This document shows, in pieces, positions 56,961 through 64,000 of a stretch of 64,000 nt of DNA. The DNA lies in assembly GCF_007625205.1 (NCBI RefSeq), contig NZ_VMNI01000006.1, forward strand, positions 284,032 to 348,031, given 5' to 3'. Made by a program: the position numbers and the translations under genes. The stretch's first letter is position 1. Every line of letters starts with the position of its first letter. Under the pieces are notes generated by a model that searched no databases, was not told the DNA's origin, and worked only from the letters and a program-made list of their open reading frames with translations. Source of the DNA: Denitromonas ohlonensis. Its GTDB lineage: Bacteria > Pseudomonadota > Gammaproteobacteria > Burkholderiales > Rhodocyclaceae.

Positions 56961-58001
56961 ATGAACACCTCTTCGACGCTGCACTTCCCCATCGACGAGA
57001 TACCCGAGGCCGGTCAATGGCTGACGGTGGCGCCGGGCGTCCAATGGCTGCGCATGCCCCTGCCCTTCGCCCTGGATCACATCAATCTGTGGATCCTCGA
57101 CGATGGCGACTCGGTCACGCTGGTCGACACCGGCTTTGGCCTGCCCGACATTCAGGCGCTCTGGGCGGCGGCGCTCGACCGCCTCGACAAACCGGTGGGC
57201 CGCATCATCGTCACCCACTATCACCCGGATCACCTCGGTCTGGCCGAGTGGCTGTCACAGCGCACCGGTGCGCCGATCTCAATGACGCAGGGCGAGTTCC
57301 TGATGGGCCACGCGCTGTGGCACCAACTGCCTGGCTTCAGCACCGAGGACATGCTCGCGCAATTTCGTCGCCACGGCCTCGACGCGACGCGCCTCGGCGC
57401 GCTTGAGAAGCGCGGCAATCGCTACCGAAGCGGCGTGCCCAGCCTGCCCGATCGCTACAACCGCCTAATCCATGGCGACCGCATCGCCATCGGCGGACAC
57501 GACTGGCAGGTCATCGTCGGCTACGGCCACGCCCCGGAGCACGCCGCCCTGTGGTGCCCGACACGCGATCTACTCATATCCGGCGACATGCTGCTGCCGC
57601 GCATCTCCACCAACGTCAGCGTGTTTGCTGCAACGCCCCATGACGACCCCTTACGTCGGTTTCTGGAATCAATCCATCACTTCAATGACTTGCCGGAGCG
57701 TACGCTCGTGCTACCATCACATGGCAGGCCGTTTCAAGGGATTCGCGCGAGAGTCAGTCAGTTGGTAACCCACCACGCCGAGCGCTGTGATGAGTTGCTG
57801 GCCGCCTGCCAGGAGCCTCGCACTGCAGCACAACTGCTCGAAACCTTGTTTCCCCGTGAGCTGGACACACACCAGGTGATGTTCGCAATGGGGGAAGCGA
57901 TCGCCCACCTGAACTACCTCGCGCAGGGGAGGGACCTGCGCGAAGTCGATGACGGAGACGACGTGGTCCGCTTTATATCAACCGCTCTACCCAAGCATTG
58001 A
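56961..58001 (+). CDS. MBL-fold metallo-hydrolase
   Basis: A 346-residue metallo-beta-lactamase-fold enzyme. It has VTHYHPDHLGLAEWL (metal motif H-x-H-x-D-H near residue 82), then LISGDMLLP (bridging Asp) and VLPSHGRPF, plus a C-terminal helical domain. AAGGAGA precedes the ATG. It lies 11 bases before phaC, so it is probably co-translated with it, and is divergent from liuR. Relatives act on hydroxyacyl-glutathione, lactones or phosphorylated nucleotides; the substrate here is unknown. Confidence 0.91.
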   Translation: MNTSSTLHFPIDEIPEAGQWLTVAPGVQWLRMPLPFALDHINLWILDDGDSVTLVDTGFGLPDIQALWAAALDRLDKPVGRIIVTHYHPDHLGLAEWLSQRTGAPISMTQGEFLMGHALWHQLPGFSTEDMLAQFRRHGLDATRLGALEKRGNRYRSGVPSLPDRYNRLIHGDRIAIGGHDWQVIVGYGHAPEHAALWCPTRDLLISGDMLLPRISTNVSVFAATPHDDPLRRFLESIHHFNDLPERTLVLPSHGRPFQGIRARVSQLVTHHAERCDELLAACQEPRTAAQLLETLFPRELDTHQVMFAMGEAIAHLNYLAQGRDLREVDDGDDVVRFISTALPKH

Positions 58002-58012
58002 GGATTGAACGC

Positions 58013-59839
58013 ATGGCACCTCCAAAAGTAGAAGACAGGACTGTAGAACTGCCCGACCCGAGTGAGCTGGCCCAGACGTATTCCGAAGTCGCCCAGCGCG
58101 CCTCGCACCTGATCAGCGAGCACGTTCAACGCCAGCTCAAAAAGGGCGTGGCGGCCCCGGCCGACGAACTGGGGATTGCCCAGGCGTTCATGGACATGAT
58201 GGCCAAGCTGCTGTCCAACCCGTACAAACTCGCCCAGACCCAGATGAACCTGGTGTGGGATTACTTCTCGCTGTGGCAGCACTCCATGCTGCGCTTCTCC
58301 GGCATGCAGGCGCCCCCCGTGGTCACACCGGCCAAGGACGACAAGCGCTTCAAGGACGAACAGTGGCAAGAGCACTTCATGTTCGACTTCATCAAGCAGT
58401 CCTACCTGATCACCGCCCGCCACATCCATGACACCGTCTGTGGTGTCGAGGGCCTGGAAGAGCAGACCCAGAAAAAGGTCAACTTCTACACCCGTCAGTA
58501 TGTGGACGCACTCAGCCCGTCGAACTTCGCCCTGACCAACCCGGAAGTCTTCCGCGAGACGGTCAAGAACCACGGCCAGAACCTGGTCAAGGGCCTGAAC
58601 AACCTGCTGCGCGACATCGAAGACGGCGGCGGCAACCTGCGCGTCAAGATGACCGACACCACCGCTTTCGAGCTGGGCAAGAACGTTGCCACCACGCCGG
58701 GCAAGGTTGTGTTCGAAACCGAGATGATGCAGCTCATCCAGTACACGCCTTCGACCGACAAGGTGCTCAAGCGCCCGCTGCTGATCGTACCGCCCTGGAT
58801 CAACAAGTTCTACATTCTCGACCTGCGCGAAAAGAACTCCTACATCAAGTGGGCCGTCGATCAGGGCCATACGGTGTTCGTGATTTCGTGGGTGAACCCG
58901 GACGAGAGCCTGTCTGACCGCAGCTTTGATGCCTACGTAACCGACGGCATCCTGGCCGCGCTCGACGCCATCGAAGAACAAACCGGCGAAAAAGAAGTTA
59001 ACGCTGCCGGCTACTGCCTGGGCGGCACGCTGCTGGCCACCACGCTGGCCTACCTGGCCGCCAAGCGTCGCAAGCGCATCGCCAGCGCAACCTTCTTCAC
59101 CACCATGACCGACTTCTCCGAGCCGGGCGAACTGGGCGTCTTCATCGACGAAGTCCAGGTCTCCAGCCTCGAAAAGAAAATGGCCGAGCGCGGCTTCCTC
59201 GAAGGTTCGGAAATGGCCGGCACCTTCAACATGCTGCGCGCCAACGACCTGATCTGGTCCTTCGTGGTGAACAACTACCTGATGGGCAAGGATCCGTTCC
59301 CCTTCGATCTGCTGTACTGGAACTCCGACTCCACCCGCATGCCGGCCAAGATGCACAGCTTCTACCTGCGCAATCTGTACATGGAAAACCGCCTGGTGCA
59401 GCCCGGTGGCGTCGAGATCGACGGCACACCGATCGATCTGGGCAAAATCAAGGTGCCGTGCTACTTCATCTCCACCATCGAAGACCACATTGCCCCGTGG
59501 AAGAGCACCTATATGGGCGCGCGCAACTTCGGCGCACCGGTGCGCTTCGTGCTGGGCGGCTCGGGCCACATCGCCGGCATCGTCAACCCGCCCGTCGCCA
59601 ACAAGTATGGCTACTTCGTCTGTGAAGACGCGGCCCTGCCCGAGTCCTCGCAGGAGTGGTTCGATGAATCGGTGCAACACGAAGGCTCGTGGTGGACCGA
59701 CTGGCAGGCCTGGGTGACCGGTCACAACAAGGTGCAGGTCGAGGCGCGTGACCCCGCCAAGGGCAAGCTGGCGGTACTCGAAGAAGCGCCGGGCAGCTAC
59801 GTCAAGGCGCGTATCGACAACGCCCAGAAGGCCGCCTGA
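58013..59839 (+). CDS. phaC: Class I poly(3-hydroxyalkanoate) synthase
   Basis: A 608-residue synthase that polymerises 3-hydroxyacyl-CoA at granule surfaces. The lipase-like box is GYCLGG with the nucleophile Cys335; the catalytic Asp and His are in STIEDHIAPW and LGGSGHIAGIVNPP. The N-terminal domain (about 1-200) has SLWQHSMLRFSG. The length fits class I enzymes (about 590 residues). The ATG at 58013 has AGGATTG upstream. No phaA, phaB or phasin gene follows; a strong terminator does. Confidence 0.96.
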   Translation: MAPPKVEDRTVELPDPSELAQTYSEVAQRASHLISEHVQRQLKKGVAAPADELGIAQAFMDMMAKLLSNPYKLAQTQMNLVWDYFSLWQHSMLRFSGMQAPPVVTPAKDDKRFKDEQWQEHFMFDFIKQSYLITARHIHDTVCGVEGLEEQTQKKVNFYTRQYVDALSPSNFALTNPEVFRETVKNHGQNLVKGLNNLLRDIEDGGGNLRVKMTDTTAFELGKNVATTPGKVVFETEMMQLIQYTPSTDKVLKRPLLIVPPWINKFYILDLREKNSYIKWAVDQGHTVFVISWVNPDESLSDRSFDAYVTDGILAALDAIEEQTGEKEVNAAGYCLGGTLLATTLAYLAAKRRKRIASATFFTTMTDFSEPGELGVFIDEVQVSSLEKKMAERGFLEGSEMAGTFNMLRANDLIWSFVVNNYLMGKDPFPFDLLYWNSDSTRMPAKMHSFYLRNLYMENRLVQPGGVEIDGTPIDLGKIKVPCYFISTIEDHIAPWKSTYMGARNFGAPVRFVLGGSGHIAGIVNPPVANKYGYFVCEDAALPESSQEWFDESVQHEGSWWTDWQAWVTGHNKVQVEARDPAKGKLAVLEEAPGSYVKARIDNAQKAA

Positions 59840-59860
59840 TCTTTGCCGTGCCTGAGTGAT

Positions 59861-59887
59861 GAAAAAGGGGCCAGTGGCCCCTTTTTC
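59861..59887 (+). terminator. Rho-independent terminator of phaC
   Basis: GAAAAAGGGGCCAGTGGCCCCTTTTTC: a perfect 12-bp stem with GGGGCC/GGCCCC core, short loop and a T5 tract. The matching A-tract also makes it active in the opposite direction. It begins 21 bases after the stop. Confidence 0.9.
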
Positions 59888-59898
59888 ACGCCCCGCCC

Positions 59899-60333
59899 AT
59901 GACCGCCACCGTTCTCGACACCAACACCATCATGGCGCTGTGGTTCTTCAATGACCCGGCCCTGACTACCCTGCGCGACTGGATCGCCGCCGGCCACACG
60001 CGCCTGCTGACCCGCGACGACGCGCTCGAAGAGCTGCGCCGTGTGCTCGCCTACCGTCAGTTCGCCTGCCCGCCCGAGCATCAGGCCGAGATCCTTGAGC
60101 GTTACCGCGCGCAAGCCGCCTGCGTGCCGGCCGCCGAGCCACCCGCCGAACTGCCCCGCTGCCGCGACACCGACGACCAGAAGTTTCTCGAAATTGCCCA
60201 TGACGGCGCGGCCCGCTGGCTGCTCACCCGCGACAAGGCGCTGCTCCGCTCTGGCCGCCACCGCCTGATGCGCGAGCGCTGCAGCGTGATCACCCCCGAG
60301 GCCTGGCAAAAGGCCTTCGCCGAAAGCGTCTAA
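59899..60333 (+). CDS. PIN-domain ribonuclease-like protein (putative toxin family)
   Basis: A 144-residue PIN-fold protein. It starts VLDTNTIMALWFF with the first acidic residue, has RRVLAYRQF, then CRDTDDQKFLEIAHDGAARWLLTRDKALL with the later Asp residues, matching the COG1569 'putative toxin' group. No antitoxin gene lies beside it, so it may be a solitary PIN protein. The stop overlaps the convergent metal-receptor gene by four bases. Confidence 0.85.
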   Translation: MTATVLDTNTIMALWFFNDPALTTLRDWIAAGHTRLLTRDDALEELRRVLAYRQFACPPEHQAEILERYRAQAACVPAAEPPAELPRCRDTDDQKFLEIAHDGAARWLLTRDKALLRSGRHRLMRERCSVITPEAWQKAFAESV

Positions 60334-61151
60334 GCGCGCGCGTCCGCCAAGGCACGGCGCAGCCTCGCCAGGGCACGCAGCCCGGCCACCGCCCGGCTGC
60401 CGTACCACGAGGTCCATTCCCCGTCGATCAGCTGCGCCGGGCGCGCGCTCGAGGCCGCCACTTCGGCCAGGTGCTTGTCCTGAAAGCGGTAGGGCTCGGT
60501 CGACAACAACACCCGATCCACCCCCGCCAGCCACGGCGCATGCCAGTCAAAGCTCGGGTAGCGTTCGGCCGCATCCGCCGGCACGGTGTGCCAACCGACC
60601 GTCGCCAGCGTGGCGGCAATGTAGGTCTCGCGCGACACGGTCATCCAGGGCTCACGCCAGATCAGGTAGAGCACCGACTCGGCCGGCAGGCTCGCGCCCA
60701 CTGCACGGGCCTCGACCAAGGCCGCATCCAGCGCGGCGGTCAGCGCCTCGGCCGCCGGCCGGCAATCAAACAGATGCCCCATCAAGGCATACAAGCCACG
60801 ATTGTCTTCCGGCGCCCCCGGATGCGTCACCACCACATTGGGCACGAACGCCGCCAAAGCCTCGGCCACCGGGCGCGGGTTCTCATCCACATTCACGATC
60901 ACATGGGTGGGCGCGAGGTCGCGGATCCGATCGAGCTTCACATCCTTGGTGCCACCCACTTTCGGAACGCGGCGCAGCGCCTCGCGCGGATGAATGCAAA
61001 AGCCGGTGCGACCGACCAGCTGATCGGCCAGCCCCAGATCGCACAGCAGTTCAGTGATCGACGGCACCAGCGAGACGATACGGGCGTCGCGGCCCAGGGC
61101 GGCGTGGTGCTGGCCGAAGGCGTCGACAGCGGGTATTCCAGAGAAAGTCAT
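60330..61151 (-). CDS. Helical-backbone metal receptor / cobalamin-binding BtuF-like protein
   Basis: A 273-residue protein of the BtuF/FhuD-type helical-backbone fold (RIVSLVPSITELLCDLGLADQLVGRTGFC, read as two blocks, and VPKVGGTKDVKLDRI, THVIVNVDENPRP). It lacks a signal peptide, so it may be cytoplasmic or the export signal is lost; no BtuC/D genes are near. Similar proteins stand alone in many betaproteobacteria. Ligand (cobalamin, heme or siderophore) is not resolved. Confidence 0.87.
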   Translation of the reverse strand: MTFSGIPAVDAFGQHHAALGRDARIVSLVPSITELLCDLGLADQLVGRTGFCIHPREALRRVPKVGGTKDVKLDRIRDLAPTHVIVNVDENPRPVAEALAAFVPNVVVTHPGAPEDNRGLYALMGHLFDCRPAAEALTAALDAALVEARAVGASLPAESVLYLIWREPWMTVSRETYIAATLATVGWHTVPADAAERYPSFDWHAPWLAGVDRVLLSTEPYRFQDKHLAEVAASSARPAQLIDGEWTSWYGSRAVAGLRALARLRRALADARA

Positions 61152-61193
61152 CCCTGCATTCTAATGTTGTGCTTGCGAAGTCTCCATACCGCG

Positions 61194-61238
61194 CAGGGTC
61201 GGCTTCAGCCGACCAAGGCGGGTTGAAACCCGCCCTAC
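61194..61238. repeat. Palindromic repeat, family D (second copy, inverted)
   Basis: Two hairpins, GTCGGCTTCAGCCGAC (61198-61213) and GGCGGGTTGAAACCCGCC (61217-61234), end in CTAC. Bases 61217-61238 are the exact complement of 42118-42139. It lies between the metal-receptor gene and the LysR gene. Confidence 0.75.
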
Positions 61239-61285
61239 AGGGGCGGCGATTGCAAGACAAATCACGATCACGACCGGCCGCGCCG

Positions 61286-62209
61286 CTAGCCCAGCACCAG
61301 CCGCGTCGCCCCGGCCAGCGCATCGCCCTGCGCCGCGATGGCCAGACGCAGGCTCTCGACCAACTGAGTGACGAGCACGGACGATGTCGTGCCCGCCGCG
61401 CGCATCAGCTTCAGCTCACAGGCAATGCTCGGCGCAATCGGCAGGCGCAGCACGTGGGCGGGGTCGAGGCCCGCCGCGGTAAAGCTATCGACAAACGCAA
61501 AGCCCAGCCCCTGGGTGACCAGGGTGGCCGCCAGCGCGTAGGTTTGCACCCGCATCGCTGCTGCTGGCTCCCAGCTCGCAGCACTCATGGCTTGCGCCAG
61601 ACGCTGACCCAGCGGGGTTTCTTCAGCCAACGCAATATAGGGCCGCCCGTCCAGCCAGTCGCGCTCGGCCAGCCGCAGCACGCCGCTGGTCCACGCACGC
61701 GGCGCCACCAACACGATCTCACCGCCAGCAATCGGCGACAGCTGGGTGGTCACCTGCGCCACCGGGTCGATCGCCAGACCCGCGTCAATCTCGAAGGCCA
61801 TCAGGCCGTCCTCGATCTGACGGGTATGCACCGCCCACACGTCGTACACCACCTCGGGGTGAATTGCCCGCAGCCGCTGCAAGGCGCCGGGCAACAAGTG
61901 CGTCGCCAGCGAGGGCGTGGCCGCCACCCGAAGCAGGCCCGACGCGCCACGGCGCAGGTTGGCCGCCAGCGCATCCACCCGCTCAATTTCGCCGTAGGCG
62001 CGCTTGACCTGCGCAAACAGCGCGCAGGCCTCCGGCGTGGGCGACAGCCGGCCGCCAATGCGCTCGAACAAGGCAAAGCCAAGTTGCGCCTCGGTGTGCT
62101 GAATCACCCGCGACACCACCGGCTGGGAGACATTCAGCCAACGCGCTGCGGCACTGGCCGAGCCGGTCATCATGACCGCGCGAAACACCTCGATCTGTCG
62201 AAGCCGCAT
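61286..62209 (-). CDS. LysR family transcriptional regulator
   Basis: A 307-residue LysR-type regulator with the helix-turn-helix at about 1-62 (MRLRQIEVFRAVMMTGS, WLNVSQPVVSRVIQHTEAQLG) and the standard effector-binding domain. The start at 62209 has GGAG five bases upstream; an ATG eight codons earlier (62233) is possible. The much longer open frame upstream is the antisense of the divergent oxidoreductase gene. It probably controls the divergent dadA-like gene across a 99-base spacer. Confidence 0.92.
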   Translation of the reverse strand: MRLRQIEVFRAVMMTGSASAAARWLNVSQPVVSRVIQHTEAQLGFALFERIGGRLSPTPEACALFAQVKRAYGEIERVDALAANLRRGASGLLRVAATPSLATHLLPGALQRLRAIHPEVVYDVWAVHTRQIEDGLMAFEIDAGLAIDPVAQVTTQLSPIAGGEIVLVAPRAWTSGVLRLAERDWLDGRPYIALAEETPLGQRLAQAMSAASWEPAAAMRVQTYALAATLVTQGLGFAFVDSFTAAGLDPAHVLRLPIAPSIACELKLMRAAGTTSSVLVTQLVESLRLAIAAQGDALAGATRLVLG

Positions 62210-62308
62210 CGACGCTCCATGTGCTGACAACATAGTCAACACCAAGATTAGCATGCTCACCAAGCATTGATCGCGGCAGACTGCGCGAATCAAAGTCTGG
62301 AGCGACCC

Positions 62309-63607
62309 ATGCACATCACCGTTATCGGCGCCGGCATCGTCGGCCTGGCCACCGCCTGGTTTCTGCGCAAGGACGGACACTCCGTCACCGTGATCGATCG
62401 CCGCCAGTCGGTCGGTCAAGGCACCAGCCAGGCCAATGGCGGGCAGCTGAGCTATCGCTACATCGCCCCGCTGGCCGACCCCGACGTGCTGCCCAAGGTG
62501 CCGGGCTGGATGCTGCAGGCCGATTCTCCGATCCGCTTCCAGCCGCAATTTGACGGCGCCCAGTGGCGCTGGATTGCCGCCTTCATGAAAGCCTGCAACG
62601 CCAACGACAAGCAACGTACCGTGGCCGCCTTGCTGCCGCTGTCGCTGCTCAGCCAGCGGCTGGTGCATGACTGGGTCGAAGGCGAGGGCATGGACTTCGA
62701 CTTCCGGCGCAACGGCAAACTGGTGGTCTATCGCGACGCCGCCGGCTTTCGCACCGCGCGGACGCTGATCGAGTCCCGCCCCGAGCTGGCCAGCCAGCAA
62801 CACGCCCTCGACCGCGCCGCCTGCCTGGCGCTTGAACCGGCCATTGCCGGCATGGGCGCCGACGTGGTGGGCGGCATTCACACCCCGTCGGAAGACGCCG
62901 GCGATTGCCTGAAGCTCTGCCAGGCGCTGGCGGCGCGCATGCGCGAGGGCGACAACCCGGTCGAATTTCTGCTGGGCAAAACCGTCGAGGCACTGATCGT
63001 CAGCGACGGCCGCATCGCCGCCCTGCGCACCGCCGACGGCGACATCGCCACCGAGGCCTGCGTGGTGGCAGGCGGCGTCGAGGCCGTGGCCCTGTTACAG
63101 CCGCTGGGCATCGACGTGCCGGTCTATCCGCTCAAGGGCTACAGCATCAGCGCGCCGATCACCGATGCCGCCAAAGTGCCCGAGATCAGCGTGACCGACT
63201 TCCAGCGCAAGATTGTCTATGCCCGCCTGGCCAATCACCTGCGGGTGGCGGGCATGGCCGACATCGTCGGCCATGACGAGAGCCTGCAAGCCGATCGCCT
63301 GGCCACACTCACCCGCGAAACCCGCGACAACTTCGGCGCCGGCCTCCGGCTCGACAGCGTCGCGCCCTGGGCCGGTCTGCGCCCGGCCACGCCCACCGGC
63401 CGCCCCATTGTCGACACCACCGCCCTGCCCAATCTGTGGCTCAATCTGGGCCACGGCGCACTCGGCTTCACGCTCGCAGCCGGTTGCGCGCAGCTGATTG
63501 CCGACCGCATCAGCGACCGCCAACGCCCCATTCCGGATGAGGAATTCACCCTCGCCCGGAGCCGGCCATCCGGCTGGCGAAAAACATCCCGCGCCCCAAC
63601 CGCCTGA
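62309..63607 (+). CDS. dadA: D-amino acid dehydrogenase-like FAD oxidoreductase
   Basis: A 432-residue DAO-family flavoprotein. The N-terminal FAD motif is GAGIVGLATAWFL (residues 6-18), followed by QANGGQLSYRY, YPLKGYSISAPI and the C-terminal WAGLRPATPTGRPI...NLGHGALGFTLAAG typical of DadA. DadA oxidises D-amino acids to 2-oxo acids with electrons to quinone. Length and motifs fit, but the usual dadX racemase gene is absent, so related substrates such as N-methyl amino acids cannot be excluded. The divergent LysR gene is its likely regulator. Confidence 0.88.
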   Translation: MHITVIGAGIVGLATAWFLRKDGHSVTVIDRRQSVGQGTSQANGGQLSYRYIAPLADPDVLPKVPGWMLQADSPIRFQPQFDGAQWRWIAAFMKACNANDKQRTVAALLPLSLLSQRLVHDWVEGEGMDFDFRRNGKLVVYRDAAGFRTARTLIESRPELASQQHALDRAACLALEPAIAGMGADVVGGIHTPSEDAGDCLKLCQALAARMREGDNPVEFLLGKTVEALIVSDGRIAALRTADGDIATEACVVAGGVEAVALLQPLGIDVPVYPLKGYSISAPITDAAKVPEISVTDFQRKIVYARLANHLRVAGMADIVGHDESLQADRLATLTRETRDNFGAGLRLDSVAPWAGLRPATPTGRPIVDTTALPNLWLNLGHGALGFTLAAGCAQLIADRISDRQRPIPDEEFTLARSRPSGWRKTSRAPTA

Positions 63608-63802
63608 GCCCGCAAAACCTCGGCTATTCGTCGCCGAGCCGCACTGGCAAAGGTTCTTCACGGTTTGGCATTCGCCCGACCATTGTGTAGAGTTGCCCTG
63701 TTTGGCGGCGCCATCCAACCGGCGCCGCACACCGTCGGCCGCCTACCCGGAACCCGACCTCATTCTTCGCAGTCAGAACACGACCCACAAGGAGTCCATC
63801 AG

Positions 63803-64000
63803 ATGAAGAAGCTTACCGTTCTCGCCGCCGCCCTCGCCCTCGGCGCCGGCTTTGGCACCCCGGCCCAGGCCGAAACCAAGTTCGTCACCATCGGCACTGG
63901 CGGTGTCACGGGCGTGTATTACGCCGCCGGCGGCGCCATCTGCCGCCTGATGAACAAGGACCGCGCCAAGCACGGCATCCGCTGCTCGGTCGAGAGCACC
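63803..64000 (+). CDS. TAXI family TRAP transporter solute-binding protein (5' end only)
   Basis: The first 66 codons of a gene cut by the window end. There is a signal peptide ([18 protein letters not shown]...AQA), then [27 protein letters not shown], the characteristic start of TAXI receptors. CAAGGAG precedes the ATG at 63803. TAXI receptors deliver substrates (often glutamate or other dicarboxylic compounds) to fused TRAP permeases, which should lie beyond the edge. Confidence 0.88.
   Translation, partial: MKKLTVLAAALALGAGFGTPAQAETKFVTIGTGGVTGVYYAAGGAICRLMNKDRAKHGIRCSVEST

Noticed and set aside
57914..59725. 603-codon open frame opposite phaC
   Set aside because: Mirror of the phaC codons; PhaC has its catalytic residues and a start signal, this has neither.
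62210..62881. Upstream extension of the LysR frame giving an apparent 531-residue fusion
   Set aside because: The extension is antisense to the DadA-like gene; the LysR domain starts normally at 62209 with a ribosome site.

Overview
The window is GC-rich, densely coded chromosomal DNA from a proteobacterium. A class I PHA synthase, a leucine/isovalerate (liu) operon with a MerR-type LiuR, a bifunctional PutA, glutathione-dependent formaldehyde oxidation, TRAP transporters and a quinoprotein alcohol dehydrogenase together suggest a metabolically versatile betaproteobacterium, probably Rhodocyclales (Azoarcus/Thauera-like). That placement is inference. No rRNA, tRNA, CRISPR array, phage, transposase or replication origin was seen.

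Left part (1-12.1 kb): the end of an SGNH hydrolase and an aldo/keto reductase; an Lrp-type regulator convergent with putA; an AGCS amino-acid/Na+ symporter and a universal stress protein; acpH overlapping a LysR gene; an AhpD-like protein; and an acrylate-type pair acuR-acuI with two matching 15-bp TetR-type operators.

12.4-20 kb: an alcohol-oxidation cluster behind a good sigma-54 promoter. In order it holds a periplasmic Rieske protein, a PQQ dehydrogenase whose metal site has the Asp-x-Asp signature of lanthanide enzymes, an outer-membrane barrel, a DUF1097 membrane protein, an aldehyde dehydrogenase and an AcoR-like sigma-54 activator. There is no cytochrome c gene, so the Rieske protein is the obvious candidate electron acceptor.

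20-37.6 kb: housekeeping and accessory genes. These are an FKBP isomerase, small conserved proteins, an RRM protein starting at TTG, a serine protease, arfB, fghA-frmA, an orphan ParA-like ATPase, prpF, a dienelactone hydrolase, AsmA, a rapZ/NusG-II/Gx-transporter operon and a complete DctP-Q-M TRAP transporter.

38.5-56.8 kb: a very long same-strand array (read right to left) headed by liuR and a 22-bp palindrome. It contains isovaleryl-CoA dehydrogenase, methylcrotonyl-CoA carboxylase (both subunits), methylglutaconyl-CoA hydratase and HMG-CoA lyase. Interleaved are a thiolase, a second acyl-CoA dehydrogenase, two thioesterases, a LOG protein, a PaiB-like protein, a GNAT-beta-carbonic anhydrase fusion and, at the distal end, the bicarbonate transporter SbtA with its PII-like partner SbtB. 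Bicarbonate supply to a biotin carboxylase would tie these together (inference).

57-64 kb: an MBL-fold hydrolase coupled to phaC, a lone PIN-domain protein, a BtuF-like metal receptor, a LysR gene divergent from a DadA-like oxidoreductase, and the start of a TAXI-type TRAP binding protein.

Several families of short palindromic repeats lie in intergenic gaps. Two genes (acpH and liuD) end inside such a repeat and take their stop codon from it.
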